Of a stretch of 64,000 nucleotides of DNA, positions 1 through 9,389 are shown piece after piece (the stretch's first letter is position 1; every line of letters starts with the position of its first letter). The position numbers were made by a program, and so were the translations under genes. The stretch is from positions 1 through 64,000 of the forward strand of contig CAIULL010000139.1 in the NCBI GenBank assembly GCA_903899985.1, given 5' to 3'. Source of the DNA: an uncultured Schlesneria sp. GTDB taxonomy: Bacteria > Planctomycetota > Planctomycetia > Planctomycetales > Planctomycetaceae. Below the pieces are notes generated by a model. It searched no databases. It was not told the DNA's origin and worked only from the letters and a program-made list of their open reading frames with translations.

Positions 1-76
1 CCGCCATCGCCTTCGCATCGCCCTCACACCTGCAGTGGCGATCGAAGGCGATGGCGGAGGGGGCGAACCCCTTTTG
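1..76. repeat. Long inverted repeat followed by a short GC hairpin
   Basis: Positions 1-22 and 37-57 are inverted copies of each other, differing by a single inserted base, around a 14-nt loop. Directly after comes GGGG-CGAA-CCCC-TTTT at about 60-76. On the plus strand the second part resembles a compact intrinsic terminator, but the T-run is only four long and the upstream gene lies outside the window. It could equally be a REP-like palindrome. Between here and the first gene (77-212) I see nothing else. Confidence 0.5.
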
Positions 77-212
77 TCGAACCTGAGCGGAGTCTCGTAC
101 TTTTCCTCAATTAATTACCCACAAAAACTGGCGACGAACCCGTTTAATTTACCTCCCTGGATAAATCCGAGATTAACATTCGTGAGGATGCAAGTCGGGC
201 TTTTTTTCGTGA

Positions 213-731
213 TCAGACTTGTTTGTCCAGGTCGTTGACCAGCGGTTGACCCTGGCGCACTCGTTCACGGACGTTGGCGGCTCGTTGAGTAATCACTTGC
301 ACGGCAATCCGCGTTTCTCGAAGGAGCAAAACCGAACCGTGAACCATGGCGCTGACGGCGACCATTCCAGCGACGACGGCTGCGATTTCCACAGGAATTA
401 CAAACATCGCCCATCGAGCAGGGGCGAGAACCGCGCCAATCAATGATGTGAAGGCTGATGAGGCAAATGCCCCTAACGCAATATAGAAACTTCTCAGACT
501 GTGAAGCAGCAGAAGTGTCCGCTCTTCCGTCGCCGCGAGTTCGTTTAGACGTCGCCTCGCTTCCGTACAATCAAAGTCGGTTGTTTCTTCAAGCTGCCTC
601 GAAAGATCCCTGGCACGGTCGACACCGCGTGCCAATCGATTGCTCGTGCTCATAATCAGCACCGATGTTGCGTTCGTCAGGATTGCTGGTGCGACGATCA
701 ACGACAGTACGGCGAATGGATTCGAGTCCAT
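213..731 (-). CDS. DUF2721 family membrane protein
   Basis: A 172-residue integral membrane protein of unknown function. The start reads MDSNPFAVLSLIVAPAILTN, and an APAxLTNA segment followed by a small-residue 'SVLIMSTSNRLARGVDRAR' stretch is typical of DUF2721. After it comes a charged, probably helical cytoplasmic segment (about residues 34-75, Arg/Glu rich). Two or three hydrophobic spans follow (about 80-105, 108-135). The C-terminus is basic and polar. The ATG at 731 has no clear Shine-Dalgarno, but no better start exists downstream. It stands alone, codirectional with the methyltransferase gene upstream but separated by about 50 bp. The family assignment is by pattern and the function is unknown. 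Confidence 0.65.
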   Translation of the reverse strand: MDSNPFAVLSLIVAPAILTNATSVLIMSTSNRLARGVDRARDLSRQLEETTDFDCTEARRRLNELAATEERTLLLLHSLRSFYIALGAFASSAFTSLIGAVLAPARWAMFVIPVEIAAVVAGMVAVSAMVHGSVLLLRETRIAVQVITQRAANVRERVRQGQPLVNDLDKQV

Positions 732-779
732 AGAATAGTTCAGATTTGATGAATGTTATTTACGAGGATATGAACGCAA

Positions 780-1493
780 TTAGTGACGGCCCTTAAACCC
801 GCCAAAAGCCGCGAAGCAACTGTTTTTGTGCAGGATTTCTACCTGTTGAAAGCCGACTTTTCGCAACAGGTCTAACTGATACATCAACGGCCGCGGAGTG
901 TCTTCCTGTTCAATGTAGGCATACACATGGTCGCGATAGGCTGCGTCTTTGAAATTTGTCAGATAGTCTCCGTATCGCTTCCACATCAGTGATTGAACTG
1001 CGCCGATGGAACTTTCGATCAAATCGAAAATCCAGATTGAGCCTCCCGGTCTGAGCGCTTGAAAAAACGCTGCGAAAACGCTTTCCCATTCTACGTCCGT
1101 CCGCAAATGATGTAATACGGCCGCTGCCAGGATCACGTCGCATCCTGATTCTGGCAGTGAAATCCCGCGGATGTCGCTTTGAATACTGGTGACACGACCT
1201 TGTGTCATCGGTTGAACTCGCTGAACCGCTCGATCGAGCATCGGTCGGCTGAGATCAATCAACGTGACATCCAGATTGGGAATCTGCTCAAGCAGTTTCA
1301 GCGTGTAATTACCGGCACCGCAGCCGACATCAACGACATGTTTTGCGTGTGGAGTGACCGCAGCGGCAGCCTGTGCAACCAGTTCCATCGCGAGCGGGGC
1401 ATCGACCGTTGCTGACTGACCGGTCTGGAGATTTGAGAATCGTTCGACATCGGCATCAAACCGCTGGCGGATTTCTTCGACCGATGACTTCAT
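780..1493 (-). CDS. Class I SAM-dependent methyltransferase
   Basis: A 237-residue Rossmann-fold methyltransferase. Motif I is VVDVGCGAGNYTLKLLEQ (SAM glycine loop) and is followed by an acidic residue at the end of strand 2 (VTLIDLSRPML). Then come a 'SDIRGISLPESGCDVILAAA' motif II/III region and VLHHL, the usual methyltransferase_11/25 hallmark. The C-terminal part has the GGSIWIFDLIES strand. I chose ATG 1493 because AGGGA lies 7-8 nt upstream; the reading frame extends further only through a TTG at 1640, which would run into the divergent gene. It is divergently arranged with the PQQ-like gene at 1620, so the 126 bp between them should hold both promoters. The substrate cannot be read from the sequence. 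Confidence 0.8.
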   Translation of the reverse strand: MKSSVEEIRQRFDADVERFSNLQTGQSATVDAPLAMELVAQAAAAVTPHAKHVVDVGCGAGNYTLKLLEQIPNLDVTLIDLSRPMLDRAVQRVQPMTQGRVTSIQSDIRGISLPESGCDVILAAAVLHHLRTDVEWESVFAAFFQALRPGGSIWIFDLIESSIGAVQSLMWKRYGDYLTNFKDAAYRDHVYAYIEQEDTPRPLMYQLDLLRKVGFQQVEILHKNSCFAAFGGFKGRH

Positions 1494-1619
1494 ATTGAAT
1501 TTCCCTGATAAACCGACGACAACTTCGCCATGCTGGCCAATCGACATGGGGCAACTACCATCCTCTGTCGTCTTCCCTTCAAAATAATCCGATACGCAGT
1601 GATTAAGGGTGAGTGTTCC

Positions 1620-3443
1620 ATGAGTGAAGTTGTAACGCAAGTCGATTCCACTTGGACGGAGTTACCGAAGGGCGTTGACAAACATCGTTTTCGTCTCTGG
1701 CCAGCGATTGTGATCCTTGCGGCACTTGGTGTTGCTCGTGTCTGGGCTCTGACGGGGGAACCGGCTCCTTCGAAGTTCTTCGGCGGACTCATCATTGCAC
1801 CTGTGATCGTTGCGTTGCTGTTGAATCTCTGGTGGCTATTTGCCAGCCGACTGCGCTGGAGTGATCGATTGCTGGGAACCGGAGCGTTCTTCACCGTCTC
1901 TGCAGCGACAATGAAAATTGCCGGAAAAGACTTTCCCGCGATGGCACTGATCATGTATGCGTTGCCCGTTGCCGCTTTGGCTTGGGTCGGCTGGTTAATC
2001 CTGAGCTGGACGCTAGCCTGGCCTGTTCGCAGGCTTGGCCTGCTGCTGGCCTTCCTGGGGGTCGGTACTTATTACTCGCTATTACGTGTTGAAGGTATGG
2101 ACGGCAGTTTCAACTCAAAAATCAGTTGGAGATGGACGCCGACTTCAGAGGCAAAACTGTTATCAGAACTGAAAACAGTCTCGAAGCCATCCGAGTCTTC
2201 AAAACTCCCCTCGACCACTGAACTGACGTTAGGGGCGGGTGACTGGCCAGGCTTTCGCGGTCCCCAGCGAAATGGTCAGCTGGACGGCGTTCGCATTCGG
2301 AGCGACTGGAACAAAACACCTCCGCGTGAGTTATGGCGTCATCGGGTTGGTCCAGGCTGGTCATCTTTTGCCGTGGTTGGCAACCGACTGTTCACTCAAG
2401 AACAGCGCGGAGAAGATGAATTTGTGATTTGTTATGATGCCGATAACGGCCAAGAAGTCTGGTCTCATCGGGATACGACACGTTTCGAAGAAGTCGTTGC
2501 CGGCCCGGGTCCTCGAGCCACTCCGACGTTTCATGACGGTCGTATCTATGCGATGGGCGCAAATGGACGCCTCAACTGCCTGAATGCCGCTACGGGTGAG
2601 CTTTACTGGGGGGCCGACATTGCAGCGGATTCCCAGGCAAAGATCCCTCAGTGGGGGTTTTCCAGTTCGCCGTTCGTGCTGCAGGACCTGGTTTCCGTCT
2701 ATGCCGGTGGACCAGATGGAAAAAGTGTTGTCGCTTACCACATTGATTCAGGCAAGCTTGCCTGGGCGTCTGGCGAAGGCTTGCAAAGTTACTGTTCGAC
2801 TCAGTCAGCCATGATCGGACAGGTTCAACAGTTGCTGATCGCCACAAACGCTGGCTTATTCTCGTTTGACCCTGGATCAGGCGAGATTCTCTGGGAAAAT
2901 CGCTGGCCTGTCGAACAGGCCCGAGTTGTTCAGCCAGCAGTTCTCAGCGACACAGACGTGCTTCTCGGAACGGGTATGGCAGGGGGAACTCGACGCCTGC
3001 ATGTCACTCGGGAAGGAGACAAGTGGACTGTTGAGGAGCTGTGGACGACGAAATCAATCAAGCCTTACTTCAACGACCTTGTTGTGTCAGGTGAATATCT
3101 TTACGGATTCGATGGCGCCGTGTTCATGTGCGTCAGCCTGAATGACGGCAAGATCAAGTGGCGTGCACGTGGTTATGGCAACGGCCAGGTTCTGCTTTTG
3201 ACAGAAGACCAGCAACTGCTGATTTTGACAGAGACGGGTGACGTGGCTCTTGTCGCGGCCAAACCAGATTCGCACCAGGAGATTGCAAAGTTCAAAGCGA
3301 TCGAAGGAAAGACTTGGAATCATCCCGTGATCGCGCACGGAAAACTCTTCGTACGCAACGCGGAAGAAATGGCCTGCTTTGAATTGCCAATGGCCGAATC
3401 GAGTCCAGCGAATAAGGCAGAATCGGAGTCCGAATCGAATTAA
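1620..3443 (+). CDS. Membrane-anchored PQQ-like beta-propeller protein
   Basis: A 607-residue protein in two parts. Residues about 20-160 hold four or five hydrophobic segments. After a polar linker, residues about 205-600 form a PQQ-like (BamB/quinoprotein-type) propeller, opening with GDWPGFRGPQRNG, the W-x-GFRGP entry motif common in planctomycete proteins. The blade motifs are 'ICYDADNGQEVWSH', 'LNCLNAATGELYWG', 'VAYHIDSGKLAWAS', 'LFSFDPGSGEILWE' and 'CVSLNDGKIKWRA', i.e. the repeated AxxGxxxW pattern. I see no quinoprotein catalytic signature, so it is more likely a scaffold or binding protein than a dehydrogenase. ATG 1620 is preceded by AAGGGTGAG; an upstream ATG at 1530 in frame would overlap the divergent promoter region. 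The C-terminus is polar and Ser/Glu rich. It is probably exported with the propeller outside the cytoplasm (inference). Confidence 0.75.
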   Translation: MSEVVTQVDSTWTELPKGVDKHRFRLWPAIVILAALGVARVWALTGEPAPSKFFGGLIIAPVIVALLLNLWWLFASRLRWSDRLLGTGAFFTVSAATMKIAGKDFPAMALIMYALPVAALAWVGWLILSWTLAWPVRRLGLLLAFLGVGTYYSLLRVEGMDGSFNSKISWRWTPTSEAKLLSELKTVSKPSESSKLPSTTELTLGAGDWPGFRGPQRNGQLDGVRIRSDWNKTPPRELWRHRVGPGWSSFAVVGNRLFTQEQRGEDEFVICYDADNGQEVWSHRDTTRFEEVVAGPGPRATPTFHDGRIYAMGANGRLNCLNAATGELYWGADIAADSQAKIPQWGFSSSPFVLQDLVSVYAGGPDGKSVVAYHIDSGKLAWASGEGLQSYCSTQSAMIGQVQQLLIATNAGLFSFDPGSGEILWENRWPVEQARVVQPAVLSDTDVLLGTGMAGGTRRLHVTREGDKWTVEELWTTKSIKPYFNDLVVSGEYLYGFDGAVFMCVSLNDGKIKWRARGYGNGQVLLLTEDQQLLILTETGDVALVAAKPDSHQEIAKFKAIEGKTWNHPVIAHGKLFVRNAEEMACFELPMAESSPANKAESESESN

Positions 3444-3534
3444 TCCGGCAAATCCAGTTCGTGCGCGTCAGATAACAGGTTCAGATCAGGAGGATCGTTT
3501 GCCCGTTGACCGGCGCTCAAAGAGGGGGGCTGGC

Positions 3535-3611
3535 GTTCCAATTTCAAAATTGGCCGGTCAAGTGGTTTTAACTGACAACTTGACCCGTACGGCCAATTTT
3601 GAAATTGGAAC
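3535..3611. repeat. Long perfect-arm palindrome between convergent genes
   Basis: A 21-bp arm starting GTTCCAATTTCAAAATTGGC is exactly repeated in inverse at the other end. Inside it, a second paired block (GGTCAAGT/ACTTGACC) is offset by a 5-base bulge, leaving a small loop. The flanks (GGGGGCTGGC and ACCCGACCCC) continue the symmetry imperfectly. It lies in the 325-bp gap between the convergent genes ending at 3443 and 3769. It may act as a bidirectional terminator, or be a dispersed palindromic element. The rest of the gap shows nothing recognisable. Confidence 0.8.
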
Positions 3612-3768
3612 ACCCGACCCCAGAATACCACGCCATCCACACTTCCGTCACACACAGTCCAGAGATCCGTGTTGGCTCCTGGGAAGTTATCGAATTTCTT
3701 AGCCGCTGCGGTCGCTGAAATTACAGGTGCTGGAAGCCGCCGTAATGTTGGCCGCCTCACCTTCATAC

Positions 3769-6279
3769 CTAATCGTCGGCATCTTCTTCGTCTTCGTCGT
3801 CATCGTGCTTAGGGGTTGGGAAGACAAAGGCTGCTCGTACTGGCGGTGGCATTTCTGAATCAGCACCTTTAACGGCTTTCCAGATGATTTCGTTAAACAC
3901 CAGATCATCAGCTCGGTCTTCGATCTCAAGATCGAGGTTCATGGAAGCGTCAGCACCCCAGGCCGATGCCAGGTTTTTCTCGTTAAGATCAACTTTCGCA
4001 GGGCGATGGACGTACGGCGTCAAATCAGGCTTGTCCGTGAACGCGTTTGACATTGGTCTAGCGGCGGCATCGAAATGACTCATCGGCTCAAGACCGAGGC
4101 AAAGTTCCATTGTCCTGAGCATTGACGACGTGCTGTACATGGTTGAATCAACAGAGTGCCGCTTGACGTAGGGGCTGATGGCAAATGCGATTGTTCGATG
4201 AGCGTCGACGTGATCGGACCCATTCTGGGCGTCATCTTCGACCACAAAAATCGCCATTGATTTCCAGAATTTACTTTTCGAAAGCCCCTCAACGACTCGC
4301 CCCAGTGCCAAATCGTTATCGGCCACGTAGGCTGTTGGTGTCGGGCTACCGGGTCGGGTCCCCGACGTATGATCGTTCGGAAGCCGCATCACGATCAATT
4401 GCGGCATCTCTCCGGCTTTCTCAAACTCGGCGAGTTCCGTCAGGAAACGCTCGGCACGAAGGACGTCGGGATAGCTGAGATCGTAGCTGCGAAAGAGGGG
4501 ATCAAAGTGTCCCTCAAGAGTCTTGATCTTGGTGACTCCCGGATCAGCAGGAGTCGCCCCGTTTTGCGTAAATTCGCCATAGCTGCGGTAACTGACACCT
4601 TTCTCCGCGGCACGATCCCAAAGGTAGCCACCGAAAGGACGAGCGATTTCCAGTGCTCCTTCCGAAGGATACGGAACCCGGCGATCGCCTCGGTAACTGA
4701 GTGGCCAGGTCCGTTCGACGTAATCGCTGGCGTAGGCTCCCATGGTCCATTCGTGCCCATCAGCGCTGACTTCTCCATCGACGTAGAAGTTGTCCAGCAA
4801 CACGAATTCCTTGGCGAGGGCGTGGTGGTTTGGCGTGATCGATTCGGGGAACAGACAAATGCTTGGCTCACCATTCCCTTCAGGAATGTCTCCGAACACC
4901 TGGTCGTACGTCCGGTTCTCTTTGATGATGTAAACGCAATGAGTAATCGGGGACGGTTCACCAACTTTTGCAGGAATCGGATTATCCGGTGATCGGGCAC
5001 CGACGACTGCTTTCGGATCATCTCGTTTGAGTGGACTACAGTCATAAACAGTCTTGGAATAGGCCGCCATCTCCTGTGGACCGGGCATCGGAATCATTGA
5101 CATGGTCCCCTGGAACAGCCCCCCAATGTAGTCTCTCAGTCGATCACCCTTGGCGAGTGGATTCGGACCGTCACGATTCGACTTGGATGACTGACCTTTG
5201 CCATTCAGAACGTAGATCATCTTATTGTCTTGTGAGAGGCGGACAGAGGTTGGATACCAGCCCGTGGGGATGAACCCGAGGGGTGTACTGACTCCAACTT
5301 CTTTCACATTGATGACGGCCAGGTTATTCGTATTCGAATTCGCAATGAACAGAACCGATTCATCGGTCGTCAGTGCAAGAGAACTTGGTGTACTGCCGCT
5401 GGGTGCACGTGGATCGATGGCGGTTCCAATGACTTCAACCGCCTTTCCTGACTCTGTGTCAAAAACGGAAACGGAGTTCCGATTCGCGTTGGCGACATAC
5501 AATACGTTTCCTCCACGAGCCAAAAGCATTTCGTTGGGATGTTCCTCCGTCTTCCAGGTTCCCCGCATTTCACCAGTACGAATATCAAGCACTGCGACTT
5601 CGGCTTTTCCCCAGAGACTGACGTAAAGCCGATTGCGGGACTCGTCCAGCGCCAGCCCATAGGGATAAGAATCCTTAGCGACAGCCCATTCACCTTCGAG
5701 ACTCCCGTCGCTCGTTTTGAACTTCGCGACAGTATGACCAACAACATTTGCGACCCAGATGGTCTGCCCATCTTTCGAGAGGACCAGACCTGAAGGCGTT
5801 CGTCGTTGTCGTTCGCCCAGCGGTTTTGGGAAGCCAATTTTCACTTGATGCGACAGCAGTCCGTCGGCGTAATCGAATCGATAAATGACGTCGTCCCAGC
5901 CACCGCCGACGAACAATGATTTTCCATCGCGAGACCAGACAAGTCCGGCAAAGGTTTCCGGCATGGACACTCGACCGATGACCTTACCACTGTTCGCATC
6001 GACGGTCACGACTTCGTGTTCGCCGTAGCCCGCATGTAAAACCGCAATGATCGGATCAGTTGGGTGAAGCTCCGCAAGGACTGGTAAATCACCAAGACGA
6101 ACCTGACGTCCAGCCGCTTTGATAGACCATCCGTTTGGTAGCAAAACGGTACCATCTCGCATCAGGCCCGGCCAGACGGTCTTAGCGACTGGTGCATCCT
6201 GTCCGAAACTTGTCAAACCGCACCCGATTGCAGCGGTGGCAATCATAAGCGCTAACTGAAACGAGCTGTTTTGTCGCAT
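3769..6279 (-). CDS. YncE-type beta-propeller / phosphoesterase fusion, secreted
   Basis: An 836-residue exported protein. The N-terminus has a signal-like segment (about residues 4-25: FQLALMIATAAIGCG). Residues about 60-390 are a YncE-like surface propeller with repeated 'xxVANxxxxTVxxF', 'LYVSLWGKAEVAVLDIRTGE', 'LYVANANRNSVSVFDTESGK' and 'LFIANSNTNNLAVINV' blades. From about 455 the phosphoesterase (PF04185-like, alkaline-phosphatase fold) domain begins with HCVYIIKENRTYDQVFGD. It continues through the DNFYVDGEVSADGHEWTMGA segment and ends with 'VVEDDAQNGSDHVDAHRT', a metal-ligand-rich stretch. The last 14 residues are almost purely Asp/Glu. I chose ATG 6279, with AGGGG 9 nt upstream, over a TTG at 6303. 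This two-domain architecture recurs in planctomycetes and acidobacteria; the substrate is unknown. Confidence 0.8.
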   Translation of the reverse strand: MRQNSSFQLALMIATAAIGCGLTSFGQDAPVAKTVWPGLMRDGTVLLPNGWSIKAAGRQVRLGDLPVLAELHPTDPIIAVLHAGYGEHEVVTVDANSGKVIGRVSMPETFAGLVWSRDGKSLFVGGGWDDVIYRFDYADGLLSHQVKIGFPKPLGERQRRTPSGLVLSKDGQTIWVANVVGHTVAKFKTSDGSLEGEWAVAKDSYPYGLALDESRNRLYVSLWGKAEVAVLDIRTGEMRGTWKTEEHPNEMLLARGGNVLYVANANRNSVSVFDTESGKAVEVIGTAIDPRAPSGSTPSSLALTTDESVLFIANSNTNNLAVINVKEVGVSTPLGFIPTGWYPTSVRLSQDNKMIYVLNGKGQSSKSNRDGPNPLAKGDRLRDYIGGLFQGTMSMIPMPGPQEMAAYSKTVYDCSPLKRDDPKAVVGARSPDNPIPAKVGEPSPITHCVYIIKENRTYDQVFGDIPEGNGEPSICLFPESITPNHHALAKEFVLLDNFYVDGEVSADGHEWTMGAYASDYVERTWPLSYRGDRRVPYPSEGALEIARPFGGYLWDRAAEKGVSYRSYGEFTQNGATPADPGVTKIKTLEGHFDPLFRSYDLSYPDVLRAERFLTELAEFEKAGEMPQLIVMRLPNDHTSGTRPGSPTPTAYVADNDLALGRVVEGLSKSKFWKSMAIFVVEDDAQNGSDHVDAHRTIAFAISPYVKRHSVDSTMYSTSSMLRTMELCLGLEPMSHFDAAARPMSNAFTDKPDLTPYVHRPAKVDLNEKNLASAWGADASMNLDLEIEDRADDLVFNEIIWKAVKGADSEMPPPVRAAFVFPTPKHDDDEDEEDADD

Positions 6280-6436
6280 CGCTTTAATCCCCTGAAGGCG
6301 CAAAGTTCGTACGCCCTATCCGGATTAACATCAATGATGCGACCGAGACATGGCGATCTCGATGCCACGTTAGCGATTTAAGAAGAGTCCGGCCATCGAC
6401 ACGACCCATGTTCAACGAATCTTCATCGAAACCTCA

Positions 6437-8293
6437 TCATTGAGGATTTGACATGATCGTACCTTGGTCATTTCGTTTCGACAGAAATACCGAAGTTGCG
6501 GCACCGAATGTTGCAATCAAGCAAAGCGTCGCAAACCAATCGCCGTATCGGACGTACAGGCTGCGGCGCGCATCCAAAGGAACCGTATGAATCAGTGCGG
6601 CATTCAGTTGCTTGTGCCAAGCGCCCGTTTTCGGGTCGCGAGAGGTCGTTCGGGGTGGTTTTTCGGCATTCTTTCGAGCGTCTCCGTCAATAAACAGATC
6701 GGGCTCACGAATTGCCCCGTCACCATCAATCACTGCGGAAATGCCCGTGTTGACCGCTCGAACGAGCGGCGTCCGGCACTCAACAGCCCGAAATGCTGCC
6801 GTAATCAGATGCTGGTCGAGTTCGCTGGAGCCATGAAACCAGCCGTCGTTTGTCAGATTCACCAGGATGTCAATCGATTTCCCTCGATCGGAATCCGACC
6901 CCGAGGCAACGATCTGTCGCACGAGATGAGGAACGGTATCCTCAAAGCAAATCACCGGGGCTAGACGCCAATTTCCATATTCGAAGACGGCAGCTTCCTT
7001 CCCAGGGACCATTCCGCTGGACTCACTATAGGGAGAAAAGGTCTTAAGAAATGGAAGAACTCCCGCGAGCGGAATGTACTCGCCAAATGGAACAAGATGC
7101 ATCTTGTCGTACCGACCAGCAATTCCAACATCGGGCCTGACGAAGACCGCCGAATTGTGTTGAGAGATGTTATTCTTCTTTGCTTCGACGGAATTGATGC
7201 CAAAGATCAGCGCGGCTCCCGATCGTTGACTCTCTTCGAGAAGCACTGAGCGTACCGTGTCGTCGTGCCACATCTCGGGTTTCACGCCGGGGACGAGTTC
7301 TCGCAGGTCATCGTTGGTCAGATCGCTGGCAGGTAACATCATCGGCCAGGGGAACATTCCTTCCGGCCAGATAATGATCTGTGCCTGTTCCCTGACGGCA
7401 CGAGAATTCAAACGCAAATGCGTCAGATAAACATCGTCGTGGGACGGAGGTTCCTGCCGTAACGACGCGACAAAATTTCCTTGAATCAACGCGATGCGCG
7501 GCCCGGGCTGAAAATCGGCTTGAGCCCGACGAACATAGCCATAGCCAAGTGTTGAGGCGAATACGCCGAATGCCAACGTCACCTGAATCAGATCTGACAG
7601 ACTTAATCCGGATGCGGTGATCGGCCCGGTCGACGGAAGAACCAAACGGAGCCGAATCAACCATCCGTGAGGCACCATCAATGTCAAAGCCGCAGCCGAC
7701 ATCACGATTACAAAACTGACACCGTAAGCCCCAACAACATCGCTGATCTGAATCAATTCCAGCCAGCGATATTGCGAATGACCAAGAAAGTACCAGGCAA
7801 ACCCTGTCATGAGGTGTGCTCGCAGGTATTCGAGCCCGGTCCAGATCACAGGCCCCACTGCGGCCAGTGGAAGTGACCAGCGATGAACCGCGACTCGCGA
7901 AACAGCGACAAAGGCTACGGCATAAATGGCGAGATAAAACGAAAGGGCTCCCCATGCGATATACATTGTTGGATCACCAAGGCGCATCCACTGGAGCATT
8001 GCCAGCTGGCTGACAACACTTCCGCTATAGATCGCGCCGTACATCCATCGAGTTCGCTCCTGGATTCGGACAAGCAGCAAAAGTGGTATTGGAGCTACCC
8101 ACGCGAGCGGACTGGCGTTGACCGGTGTAAAGCAAAGCCACATCAAAAGTCCCGACAGGAATGACATCCCCAACGCGCCGCGTACACCCACGCGAATCTT
8201 CGCGTTCTGGCGGATAGTACGAGCCGATGCGATGATCTCGCGAATCGACCGATCAGAATCGTTCCTTGTTTCGTTCATTGTGACCGTCGCCAT
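6437..8293 (-). CDS. lnt: Apolipoprotein N-acyltransferase
   Basis: Transfers the third acyl chain onto the N-terminal cysteine of lipoproteins at the inner membrane. The 618-residue protein has about seven N-terminal hydrophobic segments (residues about 35-260), then a nitrilase-fold domain (about 270-560) and a final membrane span near 590-610. All three catalytic residues are visible: Glu311 in IIWPEGMFPW, Lys397 in YDKMHLVPFGEYIP and Cys449 in PVICFEDT. The Lys-Cys spacing equals that of the E. coli enzyme; the Glu-Lys spacing is longer by about 18 residues, owing to an insertion around the 'LVPGVKPEMW' region. ATG 8293 has an AGGGAGGGAG Shine-Dalgarno and is preferred to TTG 8347. It is divergent from the radical SAM gene at 8385. 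Presence of lnt fits a diderm envelope. Confidence 0.93.
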   Translation of the reverse strand: MATVTMNETRNDSDRSIREIIASARTIRQNAKIRVGVRGALGMSFLSGLLMWLCFTPVNASPLAWVAPIPLLLLVRIQERTRWMYGAIYSGSVVSQLAMLQWMRLGDPTMYIAWGALSFYLAIYAVAFVAVSRVAVHRWSLPLAAVGPVIWTGLEYLRAHLMTGFAWYFLGHSQYRWLELIQISDVVGAYGVSFVIVMSAAALTLMVPHGWLIRLRLVLPSTGPITASGLSLSDLIQVTLAFGVFASTLGYGYVRRAQADFQPGPRIALIQGNFVASLRQEPPSHDDVYLTHLRLNSRAVREQAQIIIWPEGMFPWPMMLPASDLTNDDLRELVPGVKPEMWHDDTVRSVLLEESQRSGAALIFGINSVEAKKNNISQHNSAVFVRPDVGIAGRYDKMHLVPFGEYIPLAGVLPFLKTFSPYSESSGMVPGKEAAVFEYGNWRLAPVICFEDTVPHLVRQIVASGSDSDRGKSIDILVNLTNDGWFHGSSELDQHLITAAFRAVECRTPLVRAVNTGISAVIDGDGAIREPDLFIDGDARKNAEKPPRTTSRDPKTGAWHKQLNAALIHTVPLDARRSLYVRYGDWFATLCLIATFGAATSVFLSKRNDQGTIMSNPQ

Positions 8294-8384
8294 GTCCGAC
8301 TCCCTCCCTGGATTGTTGGATCGGGTTAAGTTAATCCAATGCGACAATTCAGGGAAGCCGATGTTTGGAGGAGGATGAATTCAC

Positions 8385-9332
8385 ATGCCGTGGCCACAAA
8401 TCACCGACGACGATGTTCTCGCAGTTCGGCCCCGCAAAAATCCGCTGGACCCGTGGAAACCTTACGCATTTCTCGTTGAAACAGAGCGATCTTCAGCCGG
8501 AAGCATTGACGACGTTTTGACGATTTTCCTTACCAATCGGGAGTGCCCATTTCGATGTACAATGTGTGATCTGTGGCGGAATACTCTGGATCAACGTGTA
8601 CCATTGGGAGCAATCCCGGCACAGATCGATTATGCGTGTGAACGGTTACCGGCAGCAAATCACGTAAAACTTTATAACGCCGGAAATTTTTTTGATCCCC
8701 AGGCGATTCCTCGTGAAGATCATGCTGAAATCGCCGGGCGAGTCAGGCCGTTTAAAACGGTGATTGTCGAAAACCATCCACGTTTCACGGGCGATGACTG
8801 TATTCGATTTCGAGACTTGATCGAGACAAATCTGGAAGTCGCAATCGGTCTAGAGACGGTTCATCCATCAATCCTGGCATCCCTTAACAAAAGAATGACC
8901 GTCGACGATTTTGATAAAGCGGCATCCCTATTGATCGAAAACCAAATCGCGGTCCGAACATTTTTGTTGCTGAAACCTCCCGGTTTGGATGAAGAGGCGG
9001 GGATCGACTGGGCATTTCGTTCAATAAAGCATGCCGTCGAAACTGGTGTCAGCTGTATCAGCTTGATCCCCACTCGATCGGGTAATGGATTGATGGAACA
9101 ACTTGAAGTTTCGGGCAAATTCTCGGCACCACGAATTCAAAGTATGGAACGTATCCTCGAACGAGGTCTTGAATACGTTCAAACCTGTCGCCCAACCACT
9201 CGCGTCTTCATGGATATTTGGGATGCATCCCGCTTTTTTCATTGTGAGAAATGCGGTCCTGCAAGAATCGACAGAATTCAGCGTATGAACCTTTCACAGC
9301 AGATTGAACCCCCAATCGAGTGTCATTGCTGA
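8385..9332 (+). CDS. Radical SAM protein (COG1244-like)
   Basis: A 315-residue radical SAM enzyme. The [4Fe-4S] cluster cysteines are C54, C58 and C61 in ECPFRCTMCDLW. Downstream is a NAGNFFDPQAIP segment and a VGLETVHP-like strand (AIGLETVHPSIL) typical of the TIM-barrel core. There is an additional Cys pair near the C-terminus (HCEKCG) and a terminal CHC, which may bind a second cluster or zinc. The start is ATG 8385, behind GGAGGAGG. The family resembles COG1244/RaSEA-like proteins, some of which act in archaeosine formation, but bacterial members have no established role, so no reaction is assigned. It is alone on the plus strand between two minus-strand genes. Confidence 0.75.
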   Translation: MPWPQITDDDVLAVRPRKNPLDPWKPYAFLVETERSSAGSIDDVLTIFLTNRECPFRCTMCDLWRNTLDQRVPLGAIPAQIDYACERLPAANHVKLYNAGNFFDPQAIPREDHAEIAGRVRPFKTVIVENHPRFTGDDCIRFRDLIETNLEVAIGLETVHPSILASLNKRMTVDDFDKAASLLIENQIAVRTFLLLKPPGLDEEAGIDWAFRSIKHAVETGVSCISLIPTRSGNGLMEQLEVSGKFSAPRIQSMERILERGLEYVQTCRPTTRVFMDIWDASRFFHCEKCGPARIDRIQRMNLSQQIEPPIECHC

Positions 9333-9389
9333 AAATCGGCGTTGGTTGATGGCAGAAATTCGTAGAAGACTCATTCGATAACGCGAATT

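Noticed and set aside
3491-3510. Match of about 17 bases (one mismatch) between intergenic DNA here and near 23856 (GGATCGTTTGCCCGTTG type)
   Set aside because: A single short match between two intergenic sites with no symmetry; may be chance.
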